Shown here: positions 9,134 to 17,274 of the stretch, piece after piece | How positions within the stretch are numbered: the stretch's first letter is position 1 | Layout: every line of letters begins with the position of its first letter | Source: an uncultured Bacteroides sp. | Lineage (GTDB): Bacteria > Bacteroidota > Bacteroidia > Bacteroidales > Bacteroidaceae | Direction: 5' to 3' | Length of the DNA stretch: 41,011 bases | NCBI GenBank assembly: GCA_900551645.1 | Contig: URWP01000001.1 | Location: forward strand, 1 to 41,011 | Translations under genes and position numbers: made by a program | The notes under the pieces: generated by a model | Told to the model about the DNA's origin: nothing | The model's database searches: none | Seen by the model: the letters and a program-made list of their open reading frames with translations, nothing else

Positions 9134-10723
9134 ATGAAAAAGAAAAATAGATTATATATGATGGCCGGACTTTTATGTCTTGCCAGCCTTACAGGATGTG
9201 AAGACCGTCTGAATATTGGAAAGCATGGAGATGTAGGTAGCCAGGAAACCTATTATCAGACGGATGATCAAGTAGAATCTGCGGCGTCGGCTTTATATGT
9301 AGCTTTCCGTTCCCAGCATTACAACTGGTTCTTTGTCAAGAATCTTCTGTCGGACGATATGTATACCGGTGGTGGTTCGCGAGGTGATAACTCTGATATG
9401 GAACGTCTGAACGAATATACTTTCGGATCGGATCATGGGATGATTTCCAGTCTGTATTCCGGTTTGTACACAATAGTATATAATGCAAACCTGATTATTG
9501 ATAAGGTAACACCCGATACAGAAGTAAAACGTAGGGCAATTGCTGAAGCCAAATTTTTCCGCGCTTTTGCTTACATTGATTTGATTACTCTTTTTGGTAA
9601 TGTTCCGATGGTAGACCATCTGCTTACTCCGGATGAATATCACTTGGGAAATACACCAAAAGAGACATTGTGGGCATTTGTTGAAAGCGACTTGAATGCT
9701 GCTATCGGCGATGTAAACGGTGCCAGCGACCTACCATCCAAAACGGATGTAAACGACAATACAGGCAATATCCGTGTAACGAAAGAAGCAGCGATGTCTT
9801 ATCTGGGAAAGGCTTATCTGTTCCAGGGAAAATATGCTGAGGCTGCAGCTATACTGGATAAGGTGATAGAATCCGGTAAATATGCGCTGTATCCGAATTT
9901 GGAAGGTTTACAGCATGTAGAGGCTAACAATTGCTGCGAATCTATTCTGGAAGGACAGATGAGAAATGATCCTGAACAGATGTGGAACCAGTTTACTCAG
10001 CTGTACTGTATGTTGGGATGGCGTTCTTCGATGATGGATTTCTCTGAACAGGCTTCTGCTTTCTCACAAGGTTGTTATGGATTCGGTAATCCGACAAAGG
10101 AACTGTATCAGGCTTTTGTTGATGAAGAAGGTGAGGACGGATATCGTTTGAATAAATCAGTAATTACTTACGACCAGTTGAAAGCGTTAGGAATTACTGT
10201 TCGTGACGGACAGAATATGCCTGGTAATGCCGGATATTTCTCCTGGAAATATCGTGCATTGAAGGTTGACTGTATGTTTGATAATCCGGGTCTGCAGTTC
10301 TATCAGTATATCAATGTGAAGTTTATGCGTTATGCGGAAGTGCTGTTGATGGCTGCCGAAGCTCATGTGATGGCTGGCAGCGGGCAGGATAAGGCTGATG
10401 ATTACGTAAATCAAATCAGAACACGTGCTCAACTGCCTGGCAAGAACAATGTGACACTTGATGATATCAAGGTAGAAAAGAGATTGGAGTTATGTATGGA
10501 ATCTGTCCGCTTCCAGGATTTGGTTCGTTGGGGAGATACTGACGTGTTGGCTAATCAGGGGAAGAGTGTTCCTTCTCTCATGATGCAGAACGGAGTTCCT
10601 ACAGTAAATGCTGACGGATTTACCAATAGCCAGGCCGGTTTTAAAGAAAAAAACTTACTTTTGCCTATTCCTGAGAAAGAAATCATGTTGAATACGAACA
10701 TGGAACAGAATCCAGGATGGTAA
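9134..10723 (+). CDS. SusD/RagB-family nutrient-binding outer membrane lipoprotein
   Basis: Surface lipoprotein that caps the SusC barrel and binds the incoming glycan. At 529 aa it starts with a lipoprotein signal whose lipobox is SLTGC. It has the SusD-like N-terminal region (DDQVESAASALYVAF), the helical TPR-like segment (AEAKFFRAFAYIDLITLFGNVPMV; ITKEAAMSYLGKAYLFQGKYAEAA-type repeat) and the C-terminal SusD/RagB signature (KFMRYAEVLLMAAEAHV, VEKRLELCMESVRFQDLVRWGD, LLPIPEKEIMLN). It is in the standard position directly after susC. Its substrate cannot be read from the sequence; the neighbouring esterases suggest an esterified plant or microbial glycan (inference). Confidence 0.95.
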   Translation: MKKKNRLYMMAGLLCLASLTGCEDRLNIGKHGDVGSQETYYQTDDQVESAASALYVAFRSQHYNWFFVKNLLSDDMYTGGGSRGDNSDMERLNEYTFGSDHGMISSLYSGLYTIVYNANLIIDKVTPDTEVKRRAIAEAKFFRAFAYIDLITLFGNVPMVDHLLTPDEYHLGNTPKETLWAFVESDLNAAIGDVNGASDLPSKTDVNDNTGNIRVTKEAAMSYLGKAYLFQGKYAEAAAILDKVIESGKYALYPNLEGLQHVEANNCCESILEGQMRNDPEQMWNQFTQLYCMLGWRSSMMDFSEQASAFSQGCYGFGNPTKELYQAFVDEEGEDGYRLNKSVITYDQLKALGITVRDGQNMPGNAGYFSWKYRALKVDCMFDNPGLQFYQYINVKFMRYAEVLLMAAEAHVMAGSGQDKADDYVNQIRTRAQLPGKNNVTLDDIKVEKRLELCMESVRFQDLVRWGDTDVLANQGKSVPSLMMQNGVPTVNADGFTNSQAGFKEKNLLLPIPEKEIMLNTNMEQNPGW

Positions 10724-10757
10724 GAAAAAGATATGTGTAATTTTAAAAAAACTCATT

Positions 10758-11957
10758 ATGAAAAAGTTGACGTTATTTGCTAGTGCCTTTTTGTTGAGTT
10801 TAGGGTCTTATGCCCAACAGGCACTTTGGGGAGGTACGAATCTGGTTTCACCTCAGATAAATGAAGATAAGACTGTTACTTTCCGTATACATGCACCAAA
10901 AGCTTCGAAAGTGGAAATTGAAGGAGATTTTCTTCCTCCAACGAAGATAGATACCCCATTTGGCCCACAGGAAGTACCCAGTAGAGCTGCTTTTAAGGAA
11001 GGAAAGAATGGAGTGTGGGAATATACTTCTACAGTATTGCCCAGCGAGCTTTACAGCTATTCACTATATGTGAATGACTTGAAGATGCCGGATCCGAACA
11101 ATGTGTATCAGAACCGCGATATTGCTACCATGACCAATATCTTTCTGATTGGGGGCGGACAGGCCGATAATTATATGGTTCAGGAAGTTCCTCATGGAAC
11201 AGTGTCAAAGGTATGGTACAGCAGTCCGGGATTAGGTATGGAAGCCCGTAGAATGACGGTATATACACCTGCCGGCTATGAAAGCAGCAAAAAGAAATAT
11301 CCGGTACTTTATCTGTTGCATGGAGCTGGTGGTGACGAGAATGCGTGGACAGAACTGGGACGTGCCGCACAGATTCTGGATAACTTGATTGCACAGGGAA
11401 AAGCGGAACCGATGATTGTGGTGATGCCGAACGGAAACGGCGCACAGGAAGCTGCTCCGGGTGAAGCACCAAACAGCATGGTGAAACCTTCGTTCATGAA
11501 TCCGAAAACTATGGATGGAGCTATCGAGAAGGCATTTCCTGATGTAATGAAATATATCGAAAAGAACTACCGTGTTTATACAGATAAGAATCATCGTGCC
11601 ATCGCTGGTCTGTCAATGGGTGGATTCCATTCGCTGTATATTTCAGCTTATTATCCGAACAAGTTCGGTTATGTAGGACTTTTCTCCGCAGCTACCAGCA
11701 AGCAGGTAAATAAAGGAGTTACCTCGGATGTATACGAGAATCTGGAAGATAAATTGGCTGTACAGTTCAAAAATGCTCCGAAATTGTATTGGATAGGTAT
11801 CGGTAAGACGGATTTCTTGTATAAGGATAACATGGATTTCCGGAAGATACTAGACAATAATGGCTATAAATATACATATATGGAAACAGACGGTGGACAT
11901 ATTTGGAAAAACTGGCGTATATACTTGACAGAATTTGTACCTCTGCTGTTCAAATAA
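10758..11957 (+). CDS. CE1-type esterase (feruloyl/acetyl esterase-like) with N-terminal CBM48-like domain
   Basis: Secreted alpha/beta-hydrolase likely removing acyl or feruloyl groups from a polysaccharide. The 399-aa protein has a signal peptide (FLLSLGSYAQ), an immunoglobulin-like E-set/CBM48-type domain about 25-135 (TVTFRIHAPKASKVEIEGDF), then the esterase domain with YPVLYLLHGAGGDENAW, nucleophile elbow GLSMGG (Ser about 286) and catalytic His in GGHIW (about 381). The N-terminal domain plus esterase layout is common among Bacteroidetes CE1 enzymes acting on xylan. It is 34 bases after susD and is probably the last gene of the operon. The family call is firm; the exact ester is not. 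Confidence 0.88.
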   Translation: MKKLTLFASAFLLSLGSYAQQALWGGTNLVSPQINEDKTVTFRIHAPKASKVEIEGDFLPPTKIDTPFGPQEVPSRAAFKEGKNGVWEYTSTVLPSELYSYSLYVNDLKMPDPNNVYQNRDIATMTNIFLIGGGQADNYMVQEVPHGTVSKVWYSSPGLGMEARRMTVYTPAGYESSKKKYPVLYLLHGAGGDENAWTELGRAAQILDNLIAQGKAEPMIVVMPNGNGAQEAAPGEAPNSMVKPSFMNPKTMDGAIEKAFPDVMKYIEKNYRVYTDKNHRAIAGLSMGGFHSLYISAYYPNKFGYVGLFSAATSKQVNKGVTSDVYENLEDKLAVQFKNAPKLYWIGIGKTDFLYKDNMDFRKILDNNGYKYTYMETDGGHIWKNWRIYLTEFVPLLFK

Positions 11958-12009
11958 TCTTTAGATAATTATTTTCCGTTTTTGTTTATACGGAAGTTTA
12001 TAATCAGTT

Positions 12010-12045
12010 CGCTACAGCTATGCGGTTTATCCGTATGCTGTAGCG
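12010..12045 (+). terminator. Hairpin between convergent CE1 esterase and AraC genes
   Basis: Inverted repeat CGCTACAGC / GCTGTAGCG, with a further partly wobble-paired inner stem (ATGCGG / CCGTAT) around a short TTTAT loop. It lies in the gap between two convergent genes and is followed on the plus strand by a weak T-rich stretch (ACTGTTTTA). Its position fits transcription termination, but the T-tract is poor. Confidence 0.5.
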
Positions 12046-12073
12046 ATTACTGTTTTATGACCTGAGAAGAACT

Positions 12074-12985
12074 TTATTTTAGTTCATCCTGATGAACCGA
12101 AGATTCCTGCTTCCTGTATTGAGTTGGTGTCATTCCGATGATTTTTGTGAACATTCGGGTAAAGTAAGCAGGTTCTTCGAATCCTAGCAGGGTAGCCACT
12201 TCATAAATTTTATTGTGAGTCATTTCCAGATATTGGCAGGCCTTCTGCATTTTCAACCGGATGTAGTAATTGATGGGAGAGACACCTGTCTCTTTCTGGA
12301 ACAAGGTACAGAAATGAGAGGGTGAATATTTGAAATATCCGGCTATCTGTTCCAGTGTCAGATTCTGATGGATGTTTTCCTGCATATAGTGGACCGCTTT
12401 GGCCGATAAGAGCAGGTATTCTTTATGGGTAGGCAGATTGATGGACCGATATTGGTCTAAATAAAGAAACGAAGCCAGAAACTGGTATAGACACATCGAA
12501 GAATAGATAAGATTCTCCAAGGTATATCCCATCGAAAAACTGTGATAGATTTCTTCGAACAGGTTCAGTCGGTCCTGTAGACGGGAATAGTCACCAGGAA
12601 GAATATTACGGGGAGTATGATTTGACGGTACGAACCGGTCTGCCAGTATACCTTTGAAATGAATCCAATAGATAGTCCATGGGTCTTCATCGTGTGCGCC
12701 AAACGAGTAGGGGACACGGGAAGGAAGAATAATATACTGGTTCTCGTTGATTTCGTGGGTCTTTCCTCCGATAGTGTACCAACCTTTTCCTCCTGTACAA
12801 TAGATAAGCATGGCATAGTTGCAACCTTTTTCTTTTTGTACATAATGGTACTTTACATGCGGAAAGAATCCCATTTTCCGGATGTATAGGTTTCTGACTA
12901 ATGGATTCCGACTATATTCTTGCAGGATACCTTCGGGTAGGGTAGCGAATCTTTCTCCCTTGAATCCTTCCTTTATTTTTATCAT
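12074..12985 (-). CDS. AraC-family transcriptional regulator
   Basis: Sugar-responsive transcription factor, probably activating the divergent alpha-mannoside operon. From ATG 12985 it is 303 aa: an N-terminal cupin-like effector-binding domain about 15-160 (YCTGGKGWYTIGG, INENQYIILPSRVPYSFGA, PWTIYWIHFKG) and two C-terminal helix-turn-helix motifs (LTLEQIAGYFKYSPSHFCTLFQKETG and IYEVATLLGFEEPAYFTRMFTKIIGMTPTQYR, each abbreviated from the full motif). The frame is open upstream to 13135, but that would cover both divergent promoters and the start of the neighbouring gene, so ATG 12985 is chosen. The effector is unknown; mannose or an alpha-mannoside is inferred from the neighbours. Confidence 0.9.
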   Translation of the reverse strand: MIKIKEGFKGERFATLPEGILQEYSRNPLVRNLYIRKMGFFPHVKYHYVQKEKGCNYAMLIYCTGGKGWYTIGGKTHEINENQYIILPSRVPYSFGAHDEDPWTIYWIHFKGILADRFVPSNHTPRNILPGDYSRLQDRLNLFEEIYHSFSMGYTLENLIYSSMCLYQFLASFLYLDQYRSINLPTHKEYLLLSAKAVHYMQENIHQNLTLEQIAGYFKYSPSHFCTLFQKETGVSPINYYIRLKMQKACQYLEMTHNKIYEVATLLGFEEPAYFTRMFTKIIGMTPTQYRKQESSVHQDELK

Positions 12986-13021
12986 GGCCGATAATCGTAA
13001 GATAGTATAAGTAATTCGAAA

Positions 13022-13029
13022 CAAAGATA
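13022..13029 (-). promoter_or_regulatory. Minus 7 box of the AraC gene promoter
   Basis: On the minus strand TATCTTTG matches TAnnTTTG and lies about 40 bases from the AraC start codon. No TTTG is found at the expected upstream distance, so this rests on the -7 box alone. It sits directly against the -33 element of the divergent promoter. Confidence 0.5.
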
Positions 13030-13032
13030 ATG

Positions 13033-13061
13033 TTTGTTTTGGGTTTCGGATGCTACTTTTG
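13033..13061 (+). promoter_or_regulatory. Promoter of the alpha-mannoside operon
   Basis: TTTG (13033-13036), 17 bases, then TACTTTTG (13054-13061), a match to TTTG-N-TAnnTTTG with a spacer a little shorter than the usual 19-21. The predicted transcription start is about 13068, giving a leader of only about 12 bases before the ATG at 13080. The short spacer is consistent with dependence on an activator such as the adjacent AraC protein (inference). Confidence 0.6.
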
Positions 13062-13079
13062 CAGAAAAAAGAGGATAAG

Positions 13080-14387
13080 ATGAAGAAACAGTTAGGAATA
13101 TTGCTTTTGGGGTGTGCGGCTTTTTTTTCCTGCACAAAATCTGATCCGCAGCAACAGTTGGCAGAGACAATATTGAATGATTCGACTTTTCATCAAGTTG
13201 ATAGTATGGCACGTTCTGTCATCGCTCAGGGATTCAATGCAGGTAGCGGTTATTCCCAGATTTGGGCCAGGGATATGAATACCTTCATTGAAGTGGCTTG
13301 TGAGGAAACGAATCAGACGGATATACGGAATGCTATCCTGTTGTTCTTTGCCCTTCAGCAGCCGAATGATGAGATGATAGACGGGTATGTGCTGAAACCG
13401 GATTTTACCTGGTATGATAATCATCCGTATTATGCGGATGCGGCACCAGACCATGTGGGATTCAAGAATACCGTCGAGACCGATCAGGAATCTTCCCTGA
13501 TTCAGATTGTGGGAAAGTACATCCGTAAGACCGGCGATGCTTCGATTTTACAGGAAAGTGTGGCCGGAAGAACCGTATTGGAACGGATGGATGATATGGT
13601 AGATTATCTGATGCGGGAACGTTATAGCGAGCAGTATGGTTTATTGTTCGGTGCCATGACTGCCGATTGGGGAGATGTACAGCCGAATGATGATTTTGGT
13701 TGTGACATGAACGAACTCTCTTCACGGGCTATTGATGTGTATGATAATGCCATGTTCCTGATCGCTTTGGATTATTTGCAGGAAATGACAGACGATGCCT
13801 CGTTACTGAAGAAGTGGAAAGGCATCCGTGAACAGATTGCCCAAAACGTACGAAAGCACTTGTGGGATGCCGAACGAAAGAAGTTTATACCTCATCTGTA
13901 TATAGATCCGTCTCCGATTCCTGCCGGATTCGATGAGAATCAGATTCATTATCATGGAGGAACTGCCGTTGCCATTGAAGCAGGCTTGTTATCGAAGGAA
14001 GAAATTGCCTTGGTCAATGCCCAGATGCTTGAGAACGTCCGTTTGTCGGGTATGCCAAGTATCGGATTAACTCTTTATCCGACTTATCCGGAAGGCTTTT
14101 TCCGGGGAGGGATGGCTAAACCCTATGTTTACCAGAACGGTGGAGACTGGATCTGGTTCGGAGGGCGTATGATTCAGCAGTTGGTTGCGAATGGTTTTAT
14201 AGAAGAAGCCTACGATGAAATCCGTCCGATGATTGACCGGGTCATCAAGAACCAGGGCTTTTTTGAATGGTATGGTATGGGAGGCGTTCCCAGCGGTTCA
14301 GGACATTTCAAAGGCTCTGCCGGAGTATTGGCTAAAGCGATTGAGATGATGAATGATTGGGCAGAAGAAAAAATAGATAACAAATAA
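13080..14387 (+). CDS. Six-hairpin glycosidase-like lipoprotein, family unassigned
   Basis: Exported protein of about 435 aa with a lipoprotein signal ending CAAFFSC. The body is mostly helical and has the hallmarks of (alpha/alpha)6-barrel glycosidases: SQIWARDMNTF with an Arg-Asp pair about 60, a possible acidic cluster VETDQESSL about 130, MTADWGDVQPNDDFG about 200, and C-terminal blocks NGGDWIWFGGRM and GFFEWYGMGG. The length and spacing resemble GH125 exo-alpha-1,6-mannosidases or AGL/GH63-type debranching enzymes, but I do not see the signature blocks I would expect of GH125 (for example WLRDS). The start at 13080 gives an immediate signal peptide; an in-frame ATG at 13050 lies inside the promoter. 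It is the first gene of the operon, so cleavage of an alpha-mannosidic linkage is a reasonable inference, not an observation. Confidence 0.7.
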   Translation: MKKQLGILLLGCAAFFSCTKSDPQQQLAETILNDSTFHQVDSMARSVIAQGFNAGSGYSQIWARDMNTFIEVACEETNQTDIRNAILLFFALQQPNDEMIDGYVLKPDFTWYDNHPYYADAAPDHVGFKNTVETDQESSLIQIVGKYIRKTGDASILQESVAGRTVLERMDDMVDYLMRERYSEQYGLLFGAMTADWGDVQPNDDFGCDMNELSSRAIDVYDNAMFLIALDYLQEMTDDASLLKKWKGIREQIAQNVRKHLWDAERKKFIPHLYIDPSPIPAGFDENQIHYHGGTAVAIEAGLLSKEEIALVNAQMLENVRLSGMPSIGLTLYPTYPEGFFRGGMAKPYVYQNGGDWIWFGGRMIQQLVANGFIEEAYDEIRPMIDRVIKNQGFFEWYGMGGVPSGSGHFKGSAGVLAKAIEMMNDWAEEKIDNK

Positions 14388-14400
14388 AAAAGATATAATC

Positions 14401-16152
14401 ATGCGAAAGAGCAATTATGACAAGCAGCCGGCTACTCGAATAGCCGGTCAGTTATGGAAAGGATGGCAGGCCGTACGGGATGAAATAAACCGTCGCTGTG
14501 CATCGTTGGTTGGTAAGAAGTCGGTAGTCGTTGTCGTGGAATGTTATCAGGGAGTTCATCATGAAGAACTGACACGGGAACTGTCTGCCTTAAATCCTTC
14601 TTTATGGGTGGATACACAGTCTGTATTCAAATCTGTGAAGGAGATAGAAACCATGACTTATCCTTATGTAACGGACGACCGTTTGTTCGGATACCGGGCG
14701 CATTTTACCTATGCTGATTTCCTGGATGCTTCTAAAGTAGCGGATGTGCGTCAGCAAATCAATCAGGCAACAGGTTTGGTTTTGGTTTATGGCCATGGAG
14801 CTGCCGTTGTAGCACCCGAATCGGATATCCTGGTATATGTGGATATGGCCCGTTGGGAAATACAGCTTCGCTTCCGTCGTCATGAAATCAATGGCTTGGG
14901 CGTAGAGGATAAGGCAGAAGGAGCTTCATATCATTATAAGAGAGGTTATTTCGTAGACTGGATTGTTTGTGATACGTTGAAGAAACAATTGCTGCCGAAG
15001 GTAGATTATTGGTTGGATACACACATGCCGGAACAACCTAAAATGATTACAGGAGAAACGATGTTGGCAGGTTTGGTTAAGACTGCGCATCAGCCGTTCC
15101 GTGTAGTTCCGTTCTTTGATCCAGCTCCGTGGGGCGGACAATGGATGAAACGGGTTTGTGGATTGGATCCGGAACCGGCTAATTACGGTTGGTGTTTCGA
15201 CTGTGTACCCGAAGAAAACAGTTTGTATCTGAATGTAGAAGGAGAATTGTTTGAGATGCCTTCCAATAATGTGGTCTTCCATCAGACCCGCGCGTTGCTG
15301 GGTGGTCCGGTAGAATCTCGTTTCGGACAGGATTTCCCGATTCGTTTTGACTTCCTGGATACAATTGGTGGTGGAAACCTGAGTTTGCAGGTTCATCCTA
15401 CGACACAATACATTCGTGATACGTTTGGTATCTATTATACACAGGATGAAAGTTACTACCTGTTGGATGCGGAAGAAGGAGCTACGGTATTTTTAGGATT
15501 AAAGACTGGTGTAAATCCGGAGGAAATGATCGGAGCCCTGCAGGAGTCGCAGAATACCGGAAAACCTTTTGAGGCAGAAAAGTATGTGAACCGCTGGCCG
15601 GCCAAGAAGCACGATCATTTCCTGATTCCGAATGGAACGATCCATTGTTCCGGGGCCGGAGCCATGGTCTTGGAGATCAGTGCTACACCAAGTATATTTA
15701 CCTTCAAGTTGTGGGATTGGGGACGTTTTGGACTGGACGGTCTTCCTCGTCCGATTAATATTGGTCATGGCTCACATGTTATCCAGTGGGAACGTCAGAC
15801 AGAATTTACCCGTGACAATTTGGTAAACCAGGTTAAACCAGTTGCCGAAGGAGACGGCTGGCGGGAAGAAAGAACAGGATTGCACGAAAATGAATTCATC
15901 GAAACCCGTCGTCATTGGTTTACCAAACCGGTCACTCATCATACCGATGATGGTGTGAATGTCTTTAATGTAGTAGAAGGTGATGAACTGATCGTGGAAA
16001 GTCCGACGAATGCCTTTGAGCCGTTTGTCGTTCATTATGCGGAAACCTTTATCGTTCCGGCATCGGTAGGAGAATATACCATCCGTCCGTATGGAACTTC
16101 GGAAGGGAAGGAATGTGGAACTATCAAAGCGTATGTACGTTTCAGACAATAA
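14401..16152 (+). CDS. manA: Class I mannose-6-phosphate isomerase with kinase-like N-terminal domain
   Basis: Cytoplasmic isomerase converting mannose-6-phosphate to fructose-6-phosphate. The C-terminal part (about 230-583) carries class I phosphomannose isomerase motifs: zinc-binding LQVHPTTQ, then FLIPNGTIHCSGAG, LEISATPSIFTFKLWDWGR and PRPINIGH. The N-terminal part (about 1-220) resembles the uridine kinase/P-loop fold, with a central hydrophobic strand (KKSVVVVVECYQGVHHEEL) where a Walker A would sit but without the GxxxxGK[ST] residues, followed by LVLVYGHGAAVV and ILVYVDMARWEIQLRFRRHE. At 583 aa it is nearly twice the usual length of short bacterial ManA (about 315 aa). It lies 13 bases after the glycosidase gene and 5 before the ROK kinase. 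The isomerase call is firm; the role of the N-terminal domain is unknown. Confidence 0.9.
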   Translation: MRKSNYDKQPATRIAGQLWKGWQAVRDEINRRCASLVGKKSVVVVVECYQGVHHEELTRELSALNPSLWVDTQSVFKSVKEIETMTYPYVTDDRLFGYRAHFTYADFLDASKVADVRQQINQATGLVLVYGHGAAVVAPESDILVYVDMARWEIQLRFRRHEINGLGVEDKAEGASYHYKRGYFVDWIVCDTLKKQLLPKVDYWLDTHMPEQPKMITGETMLAGLVKTAHQPFRVVPFFDPAPWGGQWMKRVCGLDPEPANYGWCFDCVPEENSLYLNVEGELFEMPSNNVVFHQTRALLGGPVESRFGQDFPIRFDFLDTIGGGNLSLQVHPTTQYIRDTFGIYYTQDESYYLLDAEEGATVFLGLKTGVNPEEMIGALQESQNTGKPFEAEKYVNRWPAKKHDHFLIPNGTIHCSGAGAMVLEISATPSIFTFKLWDWGRFGLDGLPRPINIGHGSHVIQWERQTEFTRDNLVNQVKPVAEGDGWREERTGLHENEFIETRRHWFTKPVTHHTDDGVNVFNVVEGDELIVESPTNAFEPFVVHYAETFIVPASVGEYTIRPYGTSEGKECGTIKAYVRFRQ

Positions 16153-16157
16153 AGGCC

Positions 16158-17252
16158 ATGAAGACAGAAAATCGTATCGTGATGACACTGGATGCCGGAG
16201 GAACCAATCTGGTATTTTCCGCAATCCGTAACAATGAAGAGATAGTAACGCCCGTACATCTGCGTTCGGAAGTGAATGATTTGGATGCTTGCTTACGAGT
16301 TTTATTGCAGGGATTTAGTCAAGTAAAAGAAGCATTGACGGAAGAACCTGTGGCTATCAGTTTTGCTTTTCCCGGACCGGCCGATTATGAAGCAGGGATT
16401 ATTGGAGATTTACCCAATTTCCCTTCTTTCCGGGGTGGTGTAGCTTTAGGTCCGTTCTTGCAGGAGCATTTCGGAATTCCTGTATTCATCAACAATGACG
16501 GTAGTCTGTTCGCTTATGGAGAAGCGCTTACCGGTGTTTTGCCCGATGTGAACCGTCAGTTGAAGGAAGCAGGTAGTTGTAAACAATATCATAACCTGTT
16601 GGGAATTACATTAGGTACCGGATTCGGTGCCGGGGTTGTTATCAACAATGAACTGTTGATAGGAGATAATGGTACCGGTGGTGATGTCTGGTGTTTCCGT
16701 AATAAAAAATATCCGGATTATATTGTTGAGGAAAGTGTGAGTATCCGGGCGGTTAAACGGGTATATCAGGAACATTCGGGTGATACTAGTGATTTAACTC
16801 CTAAAGATATATTCGATATCGCTGAAGGCTGTCGTCCGGGTAACCGGCAGGCCGCAATAACAGCCTTTGAAGAACTGGGTGAAATGGCTGGCGAGGCCAT
16901 TGCTTCTGCCGTTACATTGATTGACGGATTAGTAGTGATAGGAGGCGGTTTGTCCGGTGCTTCGAAGTATATTCTTCCGGCATTGATGCGGGAATTGTCG
17001 GGTACAACAGGTATGATGAACGGTAATCGGTTTGCCCGCTTGCAGATGAAGCCTTTTAATCTGGAGAATCTGGATGAATTACGGGAATTCCTGAAAGGGC
17101 AAGTTACTCAGGTGCAAGTACCGGGAACGGACCGCTGGGTGGATTATGATCCTTATAAGCGTATTGGTGTGGCGATTTCCAAACAAGGAGCAAGCCGTTC
17201 CATTGCTTTAGGTGCTTATCAATATGCTTTAGCGAAATTGGATAAAGAATGA
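16158..17252 (+). CDS. ROK-family sugar kinase (probable mannokinase/fructokinase)
   Basis: Cytoplasmic ATP-dependent hexokinase of the ROK family; in this operon it most likely phosphorylates mannose to feed ManA. From ATG 16158 it is 364 aa. Visible motifs are the phosphate-binding MTLDAGGTNLVFSAI (about 8-22), FAFPGPADYE, the sugar-binding FINNDGSLFAYGEA, the second phosphate loop GITLGTGFGAG and the adenosine-binding VVIGGGLSG. The usual ROK zinc site (GH plus a CxCGxxGC cluster) is absent: the corresponding stretch reads GDNGTGGDVWCFRNKKYPDY. A longer frame opens at 16113 but overlaps manA, and MKTENR gives the normal N-terminus. Kinase membership is firm; the substrate is inferred from context. 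Confidence 0.85.
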   Translation: MKTENRIVMTLDAGGTNLVFSAIRNNEEIVTPVHLRSEVNDLDACLRVLLQGFSQVKEALTEEPVAISFAFPGPADYEAGIIGDLPNFPSFRGGVALGPFLQEHFGIPVFINNDGSLFAYGEALTGVLPDVNRQLKEAGSCKQYHNLLGITLGTGFGAGVVINNELLIGDNGTGGDVWCFRNKKYPDYIVEESVSIRAVKRVYQEHSGDTSDLTPKDIFDIAEGCRPGNRQAAITAFEELGEMAGEAIASAVTLIDGLVVIGGGLSGASKYILPALMRELSGTTGMMNGNRFARLQMKPFNLENLDELREFLKGQVTQVQVPGTDRWVDYDPYKRIGVAISKQGASRSIALGAYQYALAKLDKE

Positions 17253-17274
17253 TTGGAATGTTAACAGAAAATCT

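Noticed and set aside
13080..14387. Direct assignment to GH125
   Set aside because: The overall size and context fit, but the characteristic GH125 sequence blocks could not be matched by eye, so only the superfamily-level call is made.
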